Part shown: in pieces, positions 34,189 through 43,639 of the stretch
Numbering within the stretch: the first letter of the stretch is position 1
How the letters are laid out: each line of letters begins with the position of its first letter
Origin: Lachnospiraceae bacterium
GTDB taxonomy: Bacteria; Bacillota; Clostridia; Lachnospirales; Lachnospiraceae
Assembly (NCBI GenBank): GCA_015057425.1
Contig: SVEL01000008.1
Span: forward strand, 1-64,000
Length of the DNA: 64,000 bases
Direction: 5' to 3'
Position numbers and translations under genes: made by a program
The notes under the pieces: generated by a model
Seen by the model: the letters and a program-made list of their open reading frames with translations, nothing else
The model's database searches: none
What the model was told of the DNA's origin: nothing

Positions 34189-34575
34189 TTATTCGGTTGC
34201 AGCTGTTGTCTCTGACTCACCTGTAGTAGTTTCAGCTTCGCCTGTAGTTGTCTCTGATTCTGCAGTAGTAGACTCATCCTTTGTTGTAGTAGACTCGTCC
34301 TTGCCTGTTGTGGCATTTTCTTTTGATGCTGTTGTAGCATCTCCGAGACCAACCGCATTGATTACGTCTCTCATACTTGATAATTCTTTTTCGGTAAATA
34401 CTCTAGGCTTTTCGATTGATGAATCAACAACGGACCAAACAATCCATCCGATTACAAGTACACCTGCAACACCACCAAGGATTTTATAAACGAGAGCCTT
34501 AGTTTTCTGAGTTTTTAAGGCTTTTTTTCTATTAGCTTTTTCTTTTTTGTATGCGTCAACTTTTTCCTGACTCAT
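34189..34575 (-). CDS. Single-pass membrane protein with Thr/Glu-rich outer tail
   Basis: 128 residues. A lysine-rich cytoplasmic start of about 27 residues leads to one membrane helix (about 28-48). A short outer segment (KPRVFTEKELSSMRDVINAVGLG) precedes a low-complexity tail of ESTTT/ETTTGE repeats that reaches the C-terminus. An AGAAAGAG-like site precedes the ATG. The tail looks like a wall-spanning or glycosylated linker. No domain follows it, which is odd. Function unknown. Confidence 0.7.
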   Translation of the reverse strand: MSQEKVDAYKKEKANRKKALKTQKTKALVYKILGGVAGVLVIGWIVWSVVDSSIEKPRVFTEKELSSMRDVINAVGLGDATTASKENATTGKDESTTTKDESTTAESETTTGEAETTTGESETTAATE

Positions 34576-34678
34576 TTTAATTTCTCTCTTTCTGAATGTA
34601 TTTAAGTTATCAATATAACCTTTCCAATTATATACTACTTTTGAAAATAAATAAAGCCCTTTTTTTAAAATCTTTTAT

Positions 34679-34708
34679 TTTACACAAAAAGCTCACATAT
34701 GATATAAT
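34679..34708 (+). promoter_or_regulatory. Promoter of nucleoid protein gene
   Basis: TTTACA (34679), 18 bases, TATAAT (34703-34708), extended -10 TG at 34700. Confidence 0.6.
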
Positions 34709-34768
34709 CATTTGTAATGATAACCTTATGGAAAAAACAAAAATAATCAATAAAGTGAGGAATTTACC

Positions 34769-35782
34769 ATGGATAAAGGAAGCATTAGAATAGAAAATGC
34801 AATAGTACATATTCTTGATTCAAATGTAGGAGTTCCGGTACTGTCTGACAGTATATTGGAATATGGTTCAGAGTTTGGAGAATTTTTAAAGGAACATATA
34901 TTCAGAACACTTACAAGCGATGAGGCAAAAAAATGTAAGTTTGTAGAGGGCGAATCAGACGTACTTGAATATATAAAAGAGGATACGGATTTTGTTACAA
35001 AGTCTAAGAAAATAGCAGAATATCTTTATGACATAATGTGTTCCAATATTGCTATACCGGCAGCCGATGTAATTATAGCAGAATTTGAAGTTAACACTAT
35101 GATGATGCTTGCTATTCTTAAGATGAATTATAAGACCTCTTATACACACAGTACAAGCAATATGGATGGAGGCAATGTAAACAGTCTTGTAGTAAACAGA
35201 GCTATACTTCCGACGCAAAATCAGAAACTTTCGGAAGCTGCGATAATCAATCTTACAGATTATTCTATCAGACTGCTTGAAAAGAAATATGAAGTAAATG
35301 GTGCTAAAACAAATTATTTCTCGGAAATTTTTATGAAATGCAATACAAAGCTGTCTCAGAAAGCGAAACTTGACATAGTTACAAGGGCTGTTGAGCAGGT
35401 TCAGAAGGAATATTACGAAGAAAAAGAACAGTTTGAAGAAAAGATGAAGGCAAAAAGCGTAATACACGAAGAGATAGTTAACAATGGTGAAGTAAGTATA
35501 CCGGAAGTAGCAGAGCGTGTATTTGAAGATAAACCTGAATTAAAAGAAAGATTTAAGGAAAAAATAGAGAAGTACAATATTGCAGAGACAGAGCCTATCG
35601 TGCCAGTCAATGAAACGACTACCAGAAAGTATGAGAAACAGAGTCTTGTGACGGACACTGGAATCGAAATAAAAATACCTATGGAACAGTATAACAGTAC
35701 AGATAATATAGAATTCCTTACAAATCCTGACGGAACCATATCAGTGCTTATAAAGAATATATCCAATATTGTTTCGAAGTAG
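34769..35782 (+). CDS. 37-kDa nucleoid-associated protein (YejK/NdpA family)
   Basis: 337 residues matching the nucleoid-associated protein family PF04245. It begins with the typical ENAIVHILD start and has an early VLSDSILEY segment, a central LAILKMNYKTSYTH block and a helical C-terminal half. The E. coli member binds the nucleoid; the role is otherwise unclear. GTGAGG precedes the ATG. It is monocistronic, with an own promoter, and is followed by a TPP riboswitch controlling the next operon. Confidence 0.8.
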   Translation: MDKGSIRIENAIVHILDSNVGVPVLSDSILEYGSEFGEFLKEHIFRTLTSDEAKKCKFVEGESDVLEYIKEDTDFVTKSKKIAEYLYDIMCSNIAIPAADVIIAEFEVNTMMMLAILKMNYKTSYTHSTSNMDGGNVNSLVVNRAILPTQNQKLSEAAIINLTDYSIRLLEKKYEVNGAKTNYFSEIFMKCNTKLSQKAKLDIVTRAVEQVQKEYYEEKEQFEEKMKAKSVIHEEIVNNGEVSIPEVAERVFEDKPELKERFKEKIEKYNIAETEPIVPVNETTTRKYEKQSLVTDTGIEIKIPMEQYNSTDNIEFLTNPDGTISVLIKNISNIVSK

Positions 35783-35794
35783 TAGAAAAAATAC

Positions 35795-35823
35795 TTGACA
35801 TCTTAAAAACTTTGCAATAGACT
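35795..35823 (+). promoter_or_regulatory. Promoter of thiamine-transport operon
   Basis: TTGACA (35795-35800), 17 bases, TAGACT (35818-35823). The start would be near 35830, just before the aptamer. Confidence 0.6.
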
Positions 35824-35831
35824 ATGTGATG

Positions 35832-35932
35832 ACAGGGGTGCTGGGTAAGGCCCGGCTGAGAGGAAACACGATATGTTTCTAACCCTTGAGAATAATCTCG
35901 AACCTGATCTGGATAATGCCAGCGTAGGGAAG
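35832..35932 (+). ncRNA. TPP riboswitch (THI element)
   Basis: Contains the conserved blocks in order: GGGGTGC, GGCTGAGA, ACCCTTGA, GAACCTGATCTGG and ATAATGCCAGCGTAGGGAAG. A terminator hairpin follows at 35986, so thiamine pyrophosphate should stop transcription before the transporter genes. Confidence 0.96.
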
Positions 35933-35985
35933 TTTGCATACGTGAATATTTATACTTTTAGTGTTTTAAAATGTTTGTAATGTAG

Positions 35986-36013
35986 GCCCCTCGATGAGTT
36001 CGAGGGGCTTTTT
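35986..36013 (+). terminator. Riboswitch-controlled terminator
   Basis: 9-bp GC-rich stem GCCCCTCGA/TCGAGGGGC and a five-T tail between the TPP aptamer and the first transporter gene. Confidence 0.85.
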
Positions 36014-36130
36014 ATCATACCATCAAAGAAATTAATACATATCTATGCAGCAAATATATGGAAAAAGCCCCCGACTCTGAGAAAAATAAAGGAGTAAAAG
36101 GTAAAGATAACGTTTACCAGAAAGTATGTT

Positions 36131-36910
36131 ATGAAATTTTTAAAAAAAGCAATAAATAAAATAGCGCCTGTATCAATTATTCTTTTGGTGCTCATAGTAT
36201 GGCAAATCAAGTCTTCAGATGGGACGATACCGGGATTTATGCTGCCATCACCAATAGATGTAGTTAAAGCTTTTATAGGAGATTTTTTCCTGCTTATGGA
36301 CCATGCAAGATATTCTCTTACAGAAGCTTTTGCCGGTCTGACTATTGGTGTAGCATTAGGATTTGTCATAGCCATGGTAATGGACAGATTTGAAATTGCA
36401 GGCAAAGCTATATATCCGGTGTTAATTATTACCCAGACAATACCTACAGTGGCTCTTGCACCACTTCTTGTTCTTTGGTTTGGATACGAAATGACACCTA
36501 AGATTATACTTATAATCATAACCTCATTCTTTCCGATAACCATAGGTCTTCTGGACGGCTTTAAGTCAGCGGATAAGGACGCTTTGAATCTGATGAAGGC
36601 TATGGGTGCAGGCCCTGTGAAAAGATTTTTTCATGTGAAAGTACCAAGTGCAGCGGGACATTTCTTTTCAGGTTTGAGAATTTCTGTATCATATTCAATC
36701 ATAGGTGCAGTAGTTGCAGAGTGGTTAGGAGGCTTTAACGGTCTCGGTGTATATATGACAAGAGTCAGAAAGGCGTATGCATTTGATAAGATGTTTGCAG
36801 TTATCTTTTTCATCTCAGCTTTAAGTCTTTTACTTATGTATGCAGTGACACTTTTGCAGAAAATATGTATGCCATGGTTGAAGTATAAAAAAGAAGAAAA
36901 GTCTGAATAA
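36131..36910 (+). CDS. thiX: ABC permease for thiamine precursor (ThiX-like)
   Basis: 259 residues with six membrane helices, of the TauC/SsuC type permease family. The cytoplasmic coupling loop around MKAMGAGPVKRFFHVKVPSA matches the EAA motif. It imports a pyrimidine precursor of thiamine (HMP or formylaminopyrimidine), judged from the TPP riboswitch and the ThiY-like neighbour. The ribosome site is modest (AGAAAG, 6 bases before the ATG). It is the first gene of a three-gene operon. Confidence 0.85.
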   Translation: MKFLKKAINKIAPVSIILLVLIVWQIKSSDGTIPGFMLPSPIDVVKAFIGDFFLLMDHARYSLTEAFAGLTIGVALGFVIAMVMDRFEIAGKAIYPVLIITQTIPTVALAPLLVLWFGYEMTPKIILIIITSFFPITIGLLDGFKSADKDALNLMKAMGAGPVKRFFHVKVPSAAGHFFSGLRISVSYSIIGAVVAEWLGGFNGLGVYMTRVRKAYAFDKMFAVIFFISALSLLLMYAVTLLQKICMPWLKYKKEEKSE

Positions 36911-36943
36911 GTTAAGACAATGTTTCAGACGGAACGGAGAAAT

Positions 36944-37933
36944 ATGGTAAAAAGAATAACAGTACTTTTAATAGTGGTAATGATGATAGTACCGGTATTA
37001 TCAGGTTGTAAAAAAGAAAAAGAAAATCAGATAACAATAGTTTTGGACTGGACACCAAATACAAATCATACAGGTTTGTTTGTCGCACAGGAAAAGGGAT
37101 ATTTTAAAGAACTTGGTCTTAATGTAAAGATTACAGAGCCTCCTGAAGGAAGCACTACACAGCTTATTGCAGTAGGAAAAGGTCAGTTTGGAATATCTTT
37201 CCAGGATACTTTATCAAAGGCATATGCACAGGATGAACCATTGCCGGTAACAGTAGTTGCAGCAGTTCTTCAGCATAATACATCAGGAGTTGTTTCATAT
37301 AAAGCCGAAGGAATCGAGAAGCCGAAGGACCTTGAGAACAAAACATATGCCACATGGGAAGACCCTATTGAACTTGCTATATTGAAGCAGATAGTGGAAG
37401 AAGATGGTGGGGATTTTAGTAAGATTGAGCTTATACCAAATACAGTTACCAATATTGTAGCAGCACTTGAAACAAGTATAGATTCAGTGTGGATTTACAA
37501 GGCGTGGGATGGAATAGCCCTTGATGTGGCAGGCAAAGAATATAATTTTATAAATTTTGCTGATTATGGTGAAGAGTTGGATTATTATACACCTGTAATA
37601 ATTGCAAATAATGATTATCTGGCAAAAAATGGCGACGAGGCAAAGAAAGTTATGTCAGCCATAAAGAAAGGCTATGAATATGCCATAGAAAATCCGGAAG
37701 AAGCGGCAGATATTTTGTTGAAAGCCTGTCCGGAAAATGATAAAGAATTAGTAAAGCAAAGTCAGGCGTGGATATCAACACAGTATAAGGCAGATGCTGC
37801 TGAGTGGGGTGTCATAGACAAGGAAAGATGGGACGGTTTCTTTACATGGTTATACGATAATAAGCTTATAGAGAAAGAAATTCCATCAGGTTTTGGCTTT
37901 ACAAACCAATTTTTAGAGGAGAAACATGAGTAA
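36944..37933 (+). CDS. thiY: Thiamine-precursor-binding lipoprotein (ThiY-like)
   Basis: 329 residues. A signal and lipobox LSGC anchor it on the outside. The mature part is of the NMT1/THI5-like family: LDWTPNTNHTGLFVAQEKGYF, GQFGISFQ and WIYKAWDG are characteristic. It binds a pyrimidine such as formylaminopyrimidine and hands it to the permease. The ATG at 36944 follows CGGAG; the earlier ATG at 36920 has no site. Its end overlaps the ATPase gene by 8 bases. Confidence 0.9.
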   Translation: MVKRITVLLIVVMMIVPVLSGCKKEKENQITIVLDWTPNTNHTGLFVAQEKGYFKELGLNVKITEPPEGSTTQLIAVGKGQFGISFQDTLSKAYAQDEPLPVTVVAAVLQHNTSGVVSYKAEGIEKPKDLENKTYATWEDPIELAILKQIVEEDGGDFSKIELIPNTVTNIVAALETSIDSVWIYKAWDGIALDVAGKEYNFINFADYGEELDYYTPVIIANNDYLAKNGDEAKKVMSAIKKGYEYAIENPEEAADILLKACPENDKELVKQSQAWISTQYKADAAEWGVIDKERWDGFFTWLYDNKLIEKEIPSGFGFTNQFLEEKHE

Positions 37934-38672
37934 ACTAAACGTAGAAAACGTATCGGTTACGTTTGATGATAAGAAAATAATTGAAAATATATCGTTAGAA
38001 CTGAAAGACGGTGAAATTGTAAGTCTTTTGGGTGTAAGCGGTGCGGGAAAAACTACGTTGTTTAACGTAATAGCCGGACTTGTAACGCCTGAAACAGGAA
38101 AGGTATATCTGGAAGGAGAAGATATAACCGGAAAAACAGGAAAGGTCAGCTACATGCTTCAGAAGGATTTGATGTTACCTTTTAAAACAATAGTTGATAA
38201 TGTGTCATTGCCCCTTGTAGTAAGAGGTGAAAAAAAGAAACAAGCCAGAGAAACAGCATCGAAGTATTTTGAGGAATTTGGTCTTAAAGGTTGCGAAAAG
38301 ATGTATCCGGACCAGCTTTCCGGCGGAATGAGACAGAGAGCGGCGTTTCTCAGAACATATCTGTTTTCTGATAATGTTGCACTGTTAGATGAACCTTTTA
38401 GTGCTCTTGATACTATTACAAAAAGTGATATGCATAAATGGTATCTTAATGTTATGGAACAGATTAAATTATCAACTGTTTTTATTACTCATGATATAGA
38501 TGAAGCTATAAAGCTTTCCGACAGAATATATATTATGACAGGAAAGCCCGGAAAAATCACAAAAGAGATAATTGTAAATACACCTAAACCAAGAGATAAG
38601 GCGTTTGCTTTATCAGACGAATTTGTGGCGTATAAAAGAGAAATAATGGAATACCTTGAAAAGAATATATAG
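37926..38672 (+). CDS. thiZ: ABC ATPase for thiamine precursor (ThiZ-like)
   Basis: 248-residue ATPase: Walker A GVSGAGKT, Q-loop MLQKDLMLPF, signature LSGGMRQR, Walker B LLDEPFSALD and switch ITHD are all present. The PGKI segment near residue 213 is typical of the taurine/nitrate/thiamine-precursor branch. It energises ThiX. The gene overlaps thiY by 8 bases, so production is coupled. A hairpin terminator ends the operon. Confidence 0.9.
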   Translation: MSKLNVENVSVTFDDKKIIENISLELKDGEIVSLLGVSGAGKTTLFNVIAGLVTPETGKVYLEGEDITGKTGKVSYMLQKDLMLPFKTIVDNVSLPLVVRGEKKKQARETASKYFEEFGLKGCEKMYPDQLSGGMRQRAAFLRTYLFSDNVALLDEPFSALDTITKSDMHKWYLNVMEQIKLSTVFITHDIDEAIKLSDRIYIMTGKPGKITKEIIVNTPKPRDKAFALSDEFVAYKREIMEYLEKNI

Positions 38673-38680
38673 CAGATTAG

Positions 38681-38721
38681 CGCAGAGTGTCAGTTGTATA
38701 AATAAAACACCCTGCGTTTTT
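38681..38721 (+). terminator. Terminator of thi operon
   Basis: CGCAG-A-GTGT pairs with ACAC-C-CTGCG, then five T. Confidence 0.75.
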
Positions 38722-38730
38722 CTGTTTTTA

Positions 38731-38759
38731 TTGATTTTGACTGTCAAATGATATATACT
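38731..38759 (+). promoter_or_regulatory. Promoter of amidase gene
   Basis: TTGATT (38731), 17 bases, TATACT (38754-38759). Confidence 0.5.
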
Positions 38760-38815
38760 TGAAATGGTGCTGTTTAATGTTATAAAGCACCCATATGGAA
38801 AGTAGAGTGAATAAA

Positions 38816-39835
38816 ATGTCAGAAAAGATAAAGACGGTTATATATGTGCTTGTTATTGTAATAGTACTTGTTGCTGTAGGACTTCTTACATTTGGAAAGT
38901 CAGGGGATGCGGATAAAGAAACAACATCTGTAACAGTGACGGATGAAGTGACAACGGAAAGCAGTACTGAAACTACAACAGAAGAAAATACAGAAAATAA
39001 TACAGATATTACAACAGAATATATAACAGATACTACAACAGAAGATGTAACTACGGAAGATGAGAAGGAAACAACTACCGCAGAAAGTACGACTATAGAT
39101 AAGAACAATGAAGCAAGTCTTGAACTTGAAGCGCACACAGAGGCACTTCTTAAAGAATATGCGCTTGATGTAAATAATATAGACGGAATTAAGAGAATAT
39201 GCATAGATCCGGGACATCAGGGCAAAGGAAATAACTTATTAGAACCTGTAGGTCCGGGTGCAACAAGTACAAAGAAACGTGTTTCATACGGAACTGCAGG
39301 TATTAGTACAAGAATAGCGGAATATGAGCTTAATTTACAGGTGTCTCTTATGTTAAAGGCAGAACTTCAAAACAGAGGTTATGAAGTTGTTATGGTTAGG
39401 GAGACTCACAAAGTAAATATAAGCAATGCACAGAGAGCCATATTTGGCAATAACAGCGGAGCAGATGTAGCAGTAAGAATACATGCAAACGGAAGCAATG
39501 ACAGCAGTGTCAACGGTGCATTAACTATATATCCGACTAAGAAAAATAAGTATATTCCGGATGCAGCTGCCATAAGTGCCATGAGTAAAGAGCTTTCAGA
39601 AAAGATTCTTAATTCGTTGTGTGAGATTACAGGAGCAGCCAACAAAGGAATCCGCGGAAGTGACAGTTATACAGGAAGTAACTGGTCTAAGATACCGGTT
39701 ACCATAGTGGAAATGGGATATATGTCCAATCCTGAGGAAGATGAGCTTCTTGCAACAGAAGAATATCGTAAAAAGATAGTGCAGGGTATAGCGGACGGGA
39801 TAGACGGATATTTCGCAAATGTAACAGAGTATTAG
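38816..39835 (+). CDS. Membrane-anchored N-acetylmuramoyl-L-alanine amidase
   Basis: 339 residues from ATG 38816 (an ATG at 38795 would add seven). One membrane anchor (about 5-27) and a long Thr/Glu-rich linker (about 38-100) lead to an Amidase_3 domain from about 118. Zinc ligands are the His of IDPGHQG, a Glu in AEYELN and the His of VRIHANG; the catalytic Glu is in TIVEMGYMSN. It cuts the amide between muramic acid and the stem peptide in the wall. It lies between two ABC operons with its own promoter. Confidence 0.88.
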   Translation: MSEKIKTVIYVLVIVIVLVAVGLLTFGKSGDADKETTSVTVTDEVTTESSTETTTEENTENNTDITTEYITDTTTEDVTTEDEKETTTAESTTIDKNNEASLELEAHTEALLKEYALDVNNIDGIKRICIDPGHQGKGNNLLEPVGPGATSTKKRVSYGTAGISTRIAEYELNLQVSLMLKAELQNRGYEVVMVRETHKVNISNAQRAIFGNNSGADVAVRIHANGSNDSSVNGALTIYPTKKNKYIPDAAAISAMSKELSEKILNSLCEITGAANKGIRGSDSYTGSNWSKIPVTIVEMGYMSNPEEDELLATEEYRKKIVQGIADGIDGYFANVTEY

Positions 39836-39875
39836 TAACTGATATGTATATAAAATGAGAAAAGGAGATTATGAA

Positions 39876-40787
39876 ATGTCAGAAGTTATTTTTTCAGCAG
39901 ACAATGTGTCAAAGGTATATAAATTGACAATTGCTGTAAATGAAGCAACCTTTGAGATTGAAAAAGGTAAAATCTATGGCTTTATAGGTCAAAACGGTGC
40001 AGGTAAGACAACCCTTATAAGAATGGTAACAGGTCTTACCAATCCTACTAAAGGAAGTATGTGTCTGTTCGGCGCAACAAAAAAGAAAGACTTGGCAAAG
40101 GCCAGAAAAAAGATTGGATGTATTATAGAAAGTCCATCATTTTATCCTAATATGACAGCGTATGAAAATCTTAAAATACAGCAGGTTATGTACGGAATTT
40201 CCGATGATAATCAGATAAAGGAACTTCTTGAAACAGTAGGATTAACAGACACAGGAAAGAAAAAGGTAAGAAACTTTTCACTTGGTATGCGCCAGAGATT
40301 AGCGATAGCCCTTGCACTTGTAAATAATCCTGAATTTCTTATACTCGACGAGCCAACCAACGGACTTGACCCTGTCGGTATAAAAGAGGTCAGATTACTT
40401 CTTAAGAAGGTAAATGAAGAAAAAGGTATAACGATACTTGTATCAAGTCATATTCTTTCAGAGATATACCAGTTGGCAACAGATTATATCATCATACATA
40501 AAGGAAGTATAATACAGCAACTGACTCATGAAGAACTTGATAAGCGTACTCACGGCAATATACGTATAAAAGTTGATGATACAGAAAGAGCAGTGGCACT
40601 TTTAAGAGAAAGACTTCAGATTGAAAATATCGATATCACAGATGACATTATAGAGATATCATCTGCGGTAGAAGTAGAAAAAGTGGCAAGACTGTTTATG
40701 GATGAAAGAGTGTTAGTAACAGGACTTACATCATCAAGCGATGATTTAGAATCATATTATCTTAAGTTAATAGGAGGTGACAGATAA
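39876..40787 (+). CDS. ABC-2 transporter ATPase (BcrA-like)
   Basis: 303 residues: Walker A GQNGAGKT, signature FSLGMRQR, Walker B LILDEPTNGLDP and a C-terminal extension of about 80 residues typical of bacitracin/lantibiotic-type exporters. The ATG at 39876 has AAAGGAG 8 bases ahead; the ATG at 39855 lies before it. Its stop overlaps the start of the permease gene, so the two form one transporter. Likely role: export or self-protection against membrane-active peptides, from family only. Confidence 0.85.
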   Translation: MSEVIFSADNVSKVYKLTIAVNEATFEIEKGKIYGFIGQNGAGKTTLIRMVTGLTNPTKGSMCLFGATKKKDLAKARKKIGCIIESPSFYPNMTAYENLKIQQVMYGISDDNQIKELLETVGLTDTGKKKVRNFSLGMRQRLAIALALVNNPEFLILDEPTNGLDPVGIKEVRLLLKKVNEEKGITILVSSHILSEIYQLATDYIIIHKGSIIQQLTHEELDKRTHGNIRIKVDDTERAVALLRERLQIENIDITDDIIEISSAVEVEKVARLFMDERVLVTGLTSSSDDLESYYLKLIGGDR

Positions 40788-41575
40788 TGATTAGGTTAAT
40801 GAAAATTGAAATTAAAAAATTATCTAAGTCACTGGCTTTTAAGATAATAGCAGGACTTATTATTCTTACTGTAGTTATGAATTTGGGTATCTATGGAATG
40901 GTTAAGATTATAGATATGCCGGAAGTAAATGCGGCCCTTGAAATGTCAGGTTTGACGCTTTCAGGCAATATGATGTTTAGGTCATTGATAGCTTCACCGT
41001 CAGGTGATGTAATGTTGTTTTCCGTAATATTACTATGTATACTTATAGGAAGTGATTTTAGTTCAAAGACGCTTCAGGGACAGATTACTGCAGGATATTC
41101 AAGAATGACCGTAGCAGTCAGCAGATTGTTTACCGGAATAATTATATTTACATTTTTTACGGTTGTATATGTTGGAGCAAATACAATAGGAATGTCGATT
41201 ATTTTTGGTTTCGGAGAGAAGTTTACAGCGGCAGTTGCAGGTGATATGTTAGGACGATTTGTTCTTCATCTGATATCAAGTATAGCGCTTATAAGTATTT
41301 ACTGGCTGATTATTATGAGCGTAAAGAGTATAGGTGCAAGTATAGGTATCTGTCTTCCGACACTTATGGTAGGTGTTATACTTCTACAGACATTGTCAGG
41401 ACTTTTTAAAGTTGCAAAAAAAATAATTGACTGGACACCATATGGAATTGCATCAATACCGGCAGAAACACTTGATGCATCAAAAATTGTAAGACTTTTA
41501 GTTGTAAGCGTACTTACATTGGTGATAACAATAGGCATAAACAAGATAACATTTGATAAAGCAGAGTTAAAATAG
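40787..41575 (+). CDS. ABC-2 permease
   Basis: 262 residues, six membrane helices, with the typical cytoplasmic start IEIKKLSKSLAFKI and a large loop after helix 1. It is the partner of the ATPase upstream, whose stop it overlaps (TAATG). Members of this type are found in lantibiotic immunity and similar exporters. A CPBP protease gene follows after 23 bases. Confidence 0.82.
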   Translation: MIRLMKIEIKKLSKSLAFKIIAGLIILTVVMNLGIYGMVKIIDMPEVNAALEMSGLTLSGNMMFRSLIASPSGDVMLFSVILLCILIGSDFSSKTLQGQITAGYSRMTVAVSRLFTGIIIFTFFTVVYVGANTIGMSIIFGFGEKFTAAVAGDMLGRFVLHLISSIALISIYWLIIMSVKSIGASIGICLPTLMVGVILLQTLSGLFKVAKKIIDWTPYGIASIPAETLDASKIVRLLVVSVLTLVITIGINKITFDKAELK

Positions 41576-41598
41576 CCATATTATAAAGAGGATATTTG

Positions 41599-42480
41599 AT
41601 GAACGATAATGATTTTCCGTGGAAGGTATCCAGGGTAATAGTACCGTTTTTGGTATATTTTTTAATAACAATCATAGTACAGGTGATAGTCGGAAGTGTT
41701 CTTATGTTTGATGAACTGAAAAGTATTCGGGATGCAGGATATGACACGACATTTTATCTGATGGATAATCTGGATGCAGTAATAAAGGAAAATGCTGTAC
41801 TGATGACACTTATAACATCCTTTGTTATGATTTTTGTATCATACATTATGATGTATACAGACAAATTATACAGGGACATAGAACCGTTTAATTTCAGCGG
41901 ATACGGAACGCTTTGTATACTTGGAATAACAGGAGCATTAGGCATCAGCAGACTTGTTGGAATACTTCCTTTGGATAATATAATCGGAAGTTATGCAGAA
42001 ACACAAAGTCTTATAAGCCGGTCACCCATACCTGTGCAGATACTTACGCTGGTGTTTGTTACTCCGATTATGGAGGAATTGTTTTTCAGAGGTGTCATAT
42101 ATAACAGAATCAAAAAATACAGTGACGTTATCTGGGCATCAATACTTACATCACTTTTATTCGGAATATATCATATGAATCTGGTGCAGGGTGTTTATGC
42201 ATTTATAATGGGTATACTTATGTGTGCGGCATATTATCGTCATAAATCTATTTTAGCACCGATGTTTCTTCATATATGTGCAAACGGTACGGCATTTATA
42301 ATGAGTATTAATCCCGTATCGAAGGCCATAAGCAGAAGTCTTTTAACAAATATTCCGGTTATGTTATTAGAAATGGGAATATTTACCATATGTGTATTAT
42401 ATTTCTTTGGGGTTTTTGAAAAGAAAGAAAATGTACAAGAACAGAAAGGTAGTGAATCCGATGAATATAAAGACATATGA
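41599..42480 (+). CDS. CPBP-family intramembrane protease
   Basis: 293 residues, about eight membrane helices. The CAAX-protease/bacteriocin-processing motifs are present: EExxxR as Glu159-Glu160 and Arg164 in MEELFFRG, then GIYHMN and LHICAN with the metal-binding histidines. ATG 41599 is used rather than the TTG just before. The family is often linked to bacteriocin immunity, which would fit the ABC-2 pair upstream. The last 20 bases overlap glf. Confidence 0.85.
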   Translation: MNDNDFPWKVSRVIVPFLVYFLITIIVQVIVGSVLMFDELKSIRDAGYDTTFYLMDNLDAVIKENAVLMTLITSFVMIFVSYIMMYTDKLYRDIEPFNFSGYGTLCILGITGALGISRLVGILPLDNIIGSYAETQSLISRSPIPVQILTLVFVTPIMEELFFRGVIYNRIKKYSDVIWASILTSLLFGIYHMNLVQGVYAFIMGILMCAAYYRHKSILAPMFLHICANGTAFIMSINPVSKAISRSLLTNIPVMLLEMGIFTICVLYFFGVFEKKENVQEQKGSESDEYKDI

Positions 42481-43615
42481 TGCAATAGTTGTAGGCTGTG
42501 GTTTTGCCGGAGCTGTAACAGCAAATATACTGTCAGAAAAACAGAATAAAAAAGTGCTCATAGTTGAAAAGAGAAATCATATAGGCGGAAACTGTTATGA
42601 TGAAAAGGATGAATACGGTGTTCTTATTCATAAATACGGTCCTCATATTTTTCATACAAACAGTAAGAAGGTGTTTGAATATCTTTCGGAATACACCGAA
42701 TGGTATGATTACTCTCATGAAGTTGTTGCAAAAGTTGGCGATGAGTATATACCGGTACCGTTTAATTTGAATTCTTTAAAAAAGGTATACGGAGAAAATT
42801 GTGCCAAGGTTCTTGCAAATAAGCTTATAGACCAGTATGAATATGGCAGAAAGGTTCCGATTTTGGAACTTAGAAACAGTAGCGATGAAGATGTACGTGG
42901 AATTGCAGATTATGTATATGAGAATGTGTTCCTTAAGTATACCATGAAACAGTGGGGACAGACTCCGGAGCAGATAGATCCGGCGGTAACTGCGAGAGTA
43001 CCGGTGCTTGTGTCTGATGACAACAGATATTTTCAGGATACATATCAGGGTATGCCTAAAGACGGATATACTAAAGTTTTTGAAAAGATGCTGGATAACC
43101 CCAATATAACCGTAATGCTCGGGCAGGATGCAGCAGAATGCATTGAATTTGATGATAACGGAATTAAAGTGTTTGACCAATATTTTATTGGTGATATAAT
43201 ATTTACCGGTCCTATTGATGAGTTGTTTGGATGCAGATACGGAAGACTTCCGTACAGAACTTTAAAGTTTGAATTTGAACATAAAGATGAGGACAGTTAC
43301 CAGCCTAATGCGGTGGTGAATTATACCGTAAGCGAAGATTATACAAGAATTACTGAATATAAAAAGCTTACAGGACAGATAATAGATGGTACAACCATTA
43401 TGCGTGAGTATCCTATGGCATATACAGGGGAAGATGGCCAGATACCATATTATTCTATTATTAATGATGAAAATGTTGAATTATATAATAAGTATGTTAC
43501 ACTTGTTAAGAAATATCGTAATTTTCATTTACTTGGAAGACTTGCGGAATATAAGTATTATAACATTGACGCAATAGTGGAAAAGGCTATGGAACTGGCT
43601 GAGCGTCTTGCGTAG
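42461..43615 (+). CDS. glf: UDP-galactopyranose mutase
   Basis: 384-residue flavoenzyme making UDP-galactofuranose for surface glycans. The N-terminal FAD fold VVGCGFAGAVTA, the HIGGNCYD segment, the HKYGPHIFHT block and a C-terminal GRLAEYKYYNID close the flavin and substrate sites as in known Glf proteins. The ATG at 42461 lies inside the end of the protease gene, preceded by AGAAAGG. A glycosyltransferase gene follows after 24 bases, supporting a role in cell-surface polysaccharide. Confidence 0.95.
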   Translation: MNIKTYDAIVVGCGFAGAVTANILSEKQNKKVLIVEKRNHIGGNCYDEKDEYGVLIHKYGPHIFHTNSKKVFEYLSEYTEWYDYSHEVVAKVGDEYIPVPFNLNSLKKVYGENCAKVLANKLIDQYEYGRKVPILELRNSSDEDVRGIADYVYENVFLKYTMKQWGQTPEQIDPAVTARVPVLVSDDNRYFQDTYQGMPKDGYTKVFEKMLDNPNITVMLGQDAAECIEFDDNGIKVFDQYFIGDIIFTGPIDELFGCRYGRLPYRTLKFEFEHKDEDSYQPNAVVNYTVSEDYTRITEYKKLTGQIIDGTTIMREYPMAYTGEDGQIPYYSIINDENVELYNKYVTLVKKYRNFHLLGRLAEYKYYNIDAIVEKAMELAERLA

Positions 43616-43639
43616 AATACGGAAAGAAAGGTTGAAAAT

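Noticed and set aside
35748-35939. Minus-strand ORF over the TPP riboswitch
   Set aside because: It is the complement of a highly conserved RNA; no start site signal.
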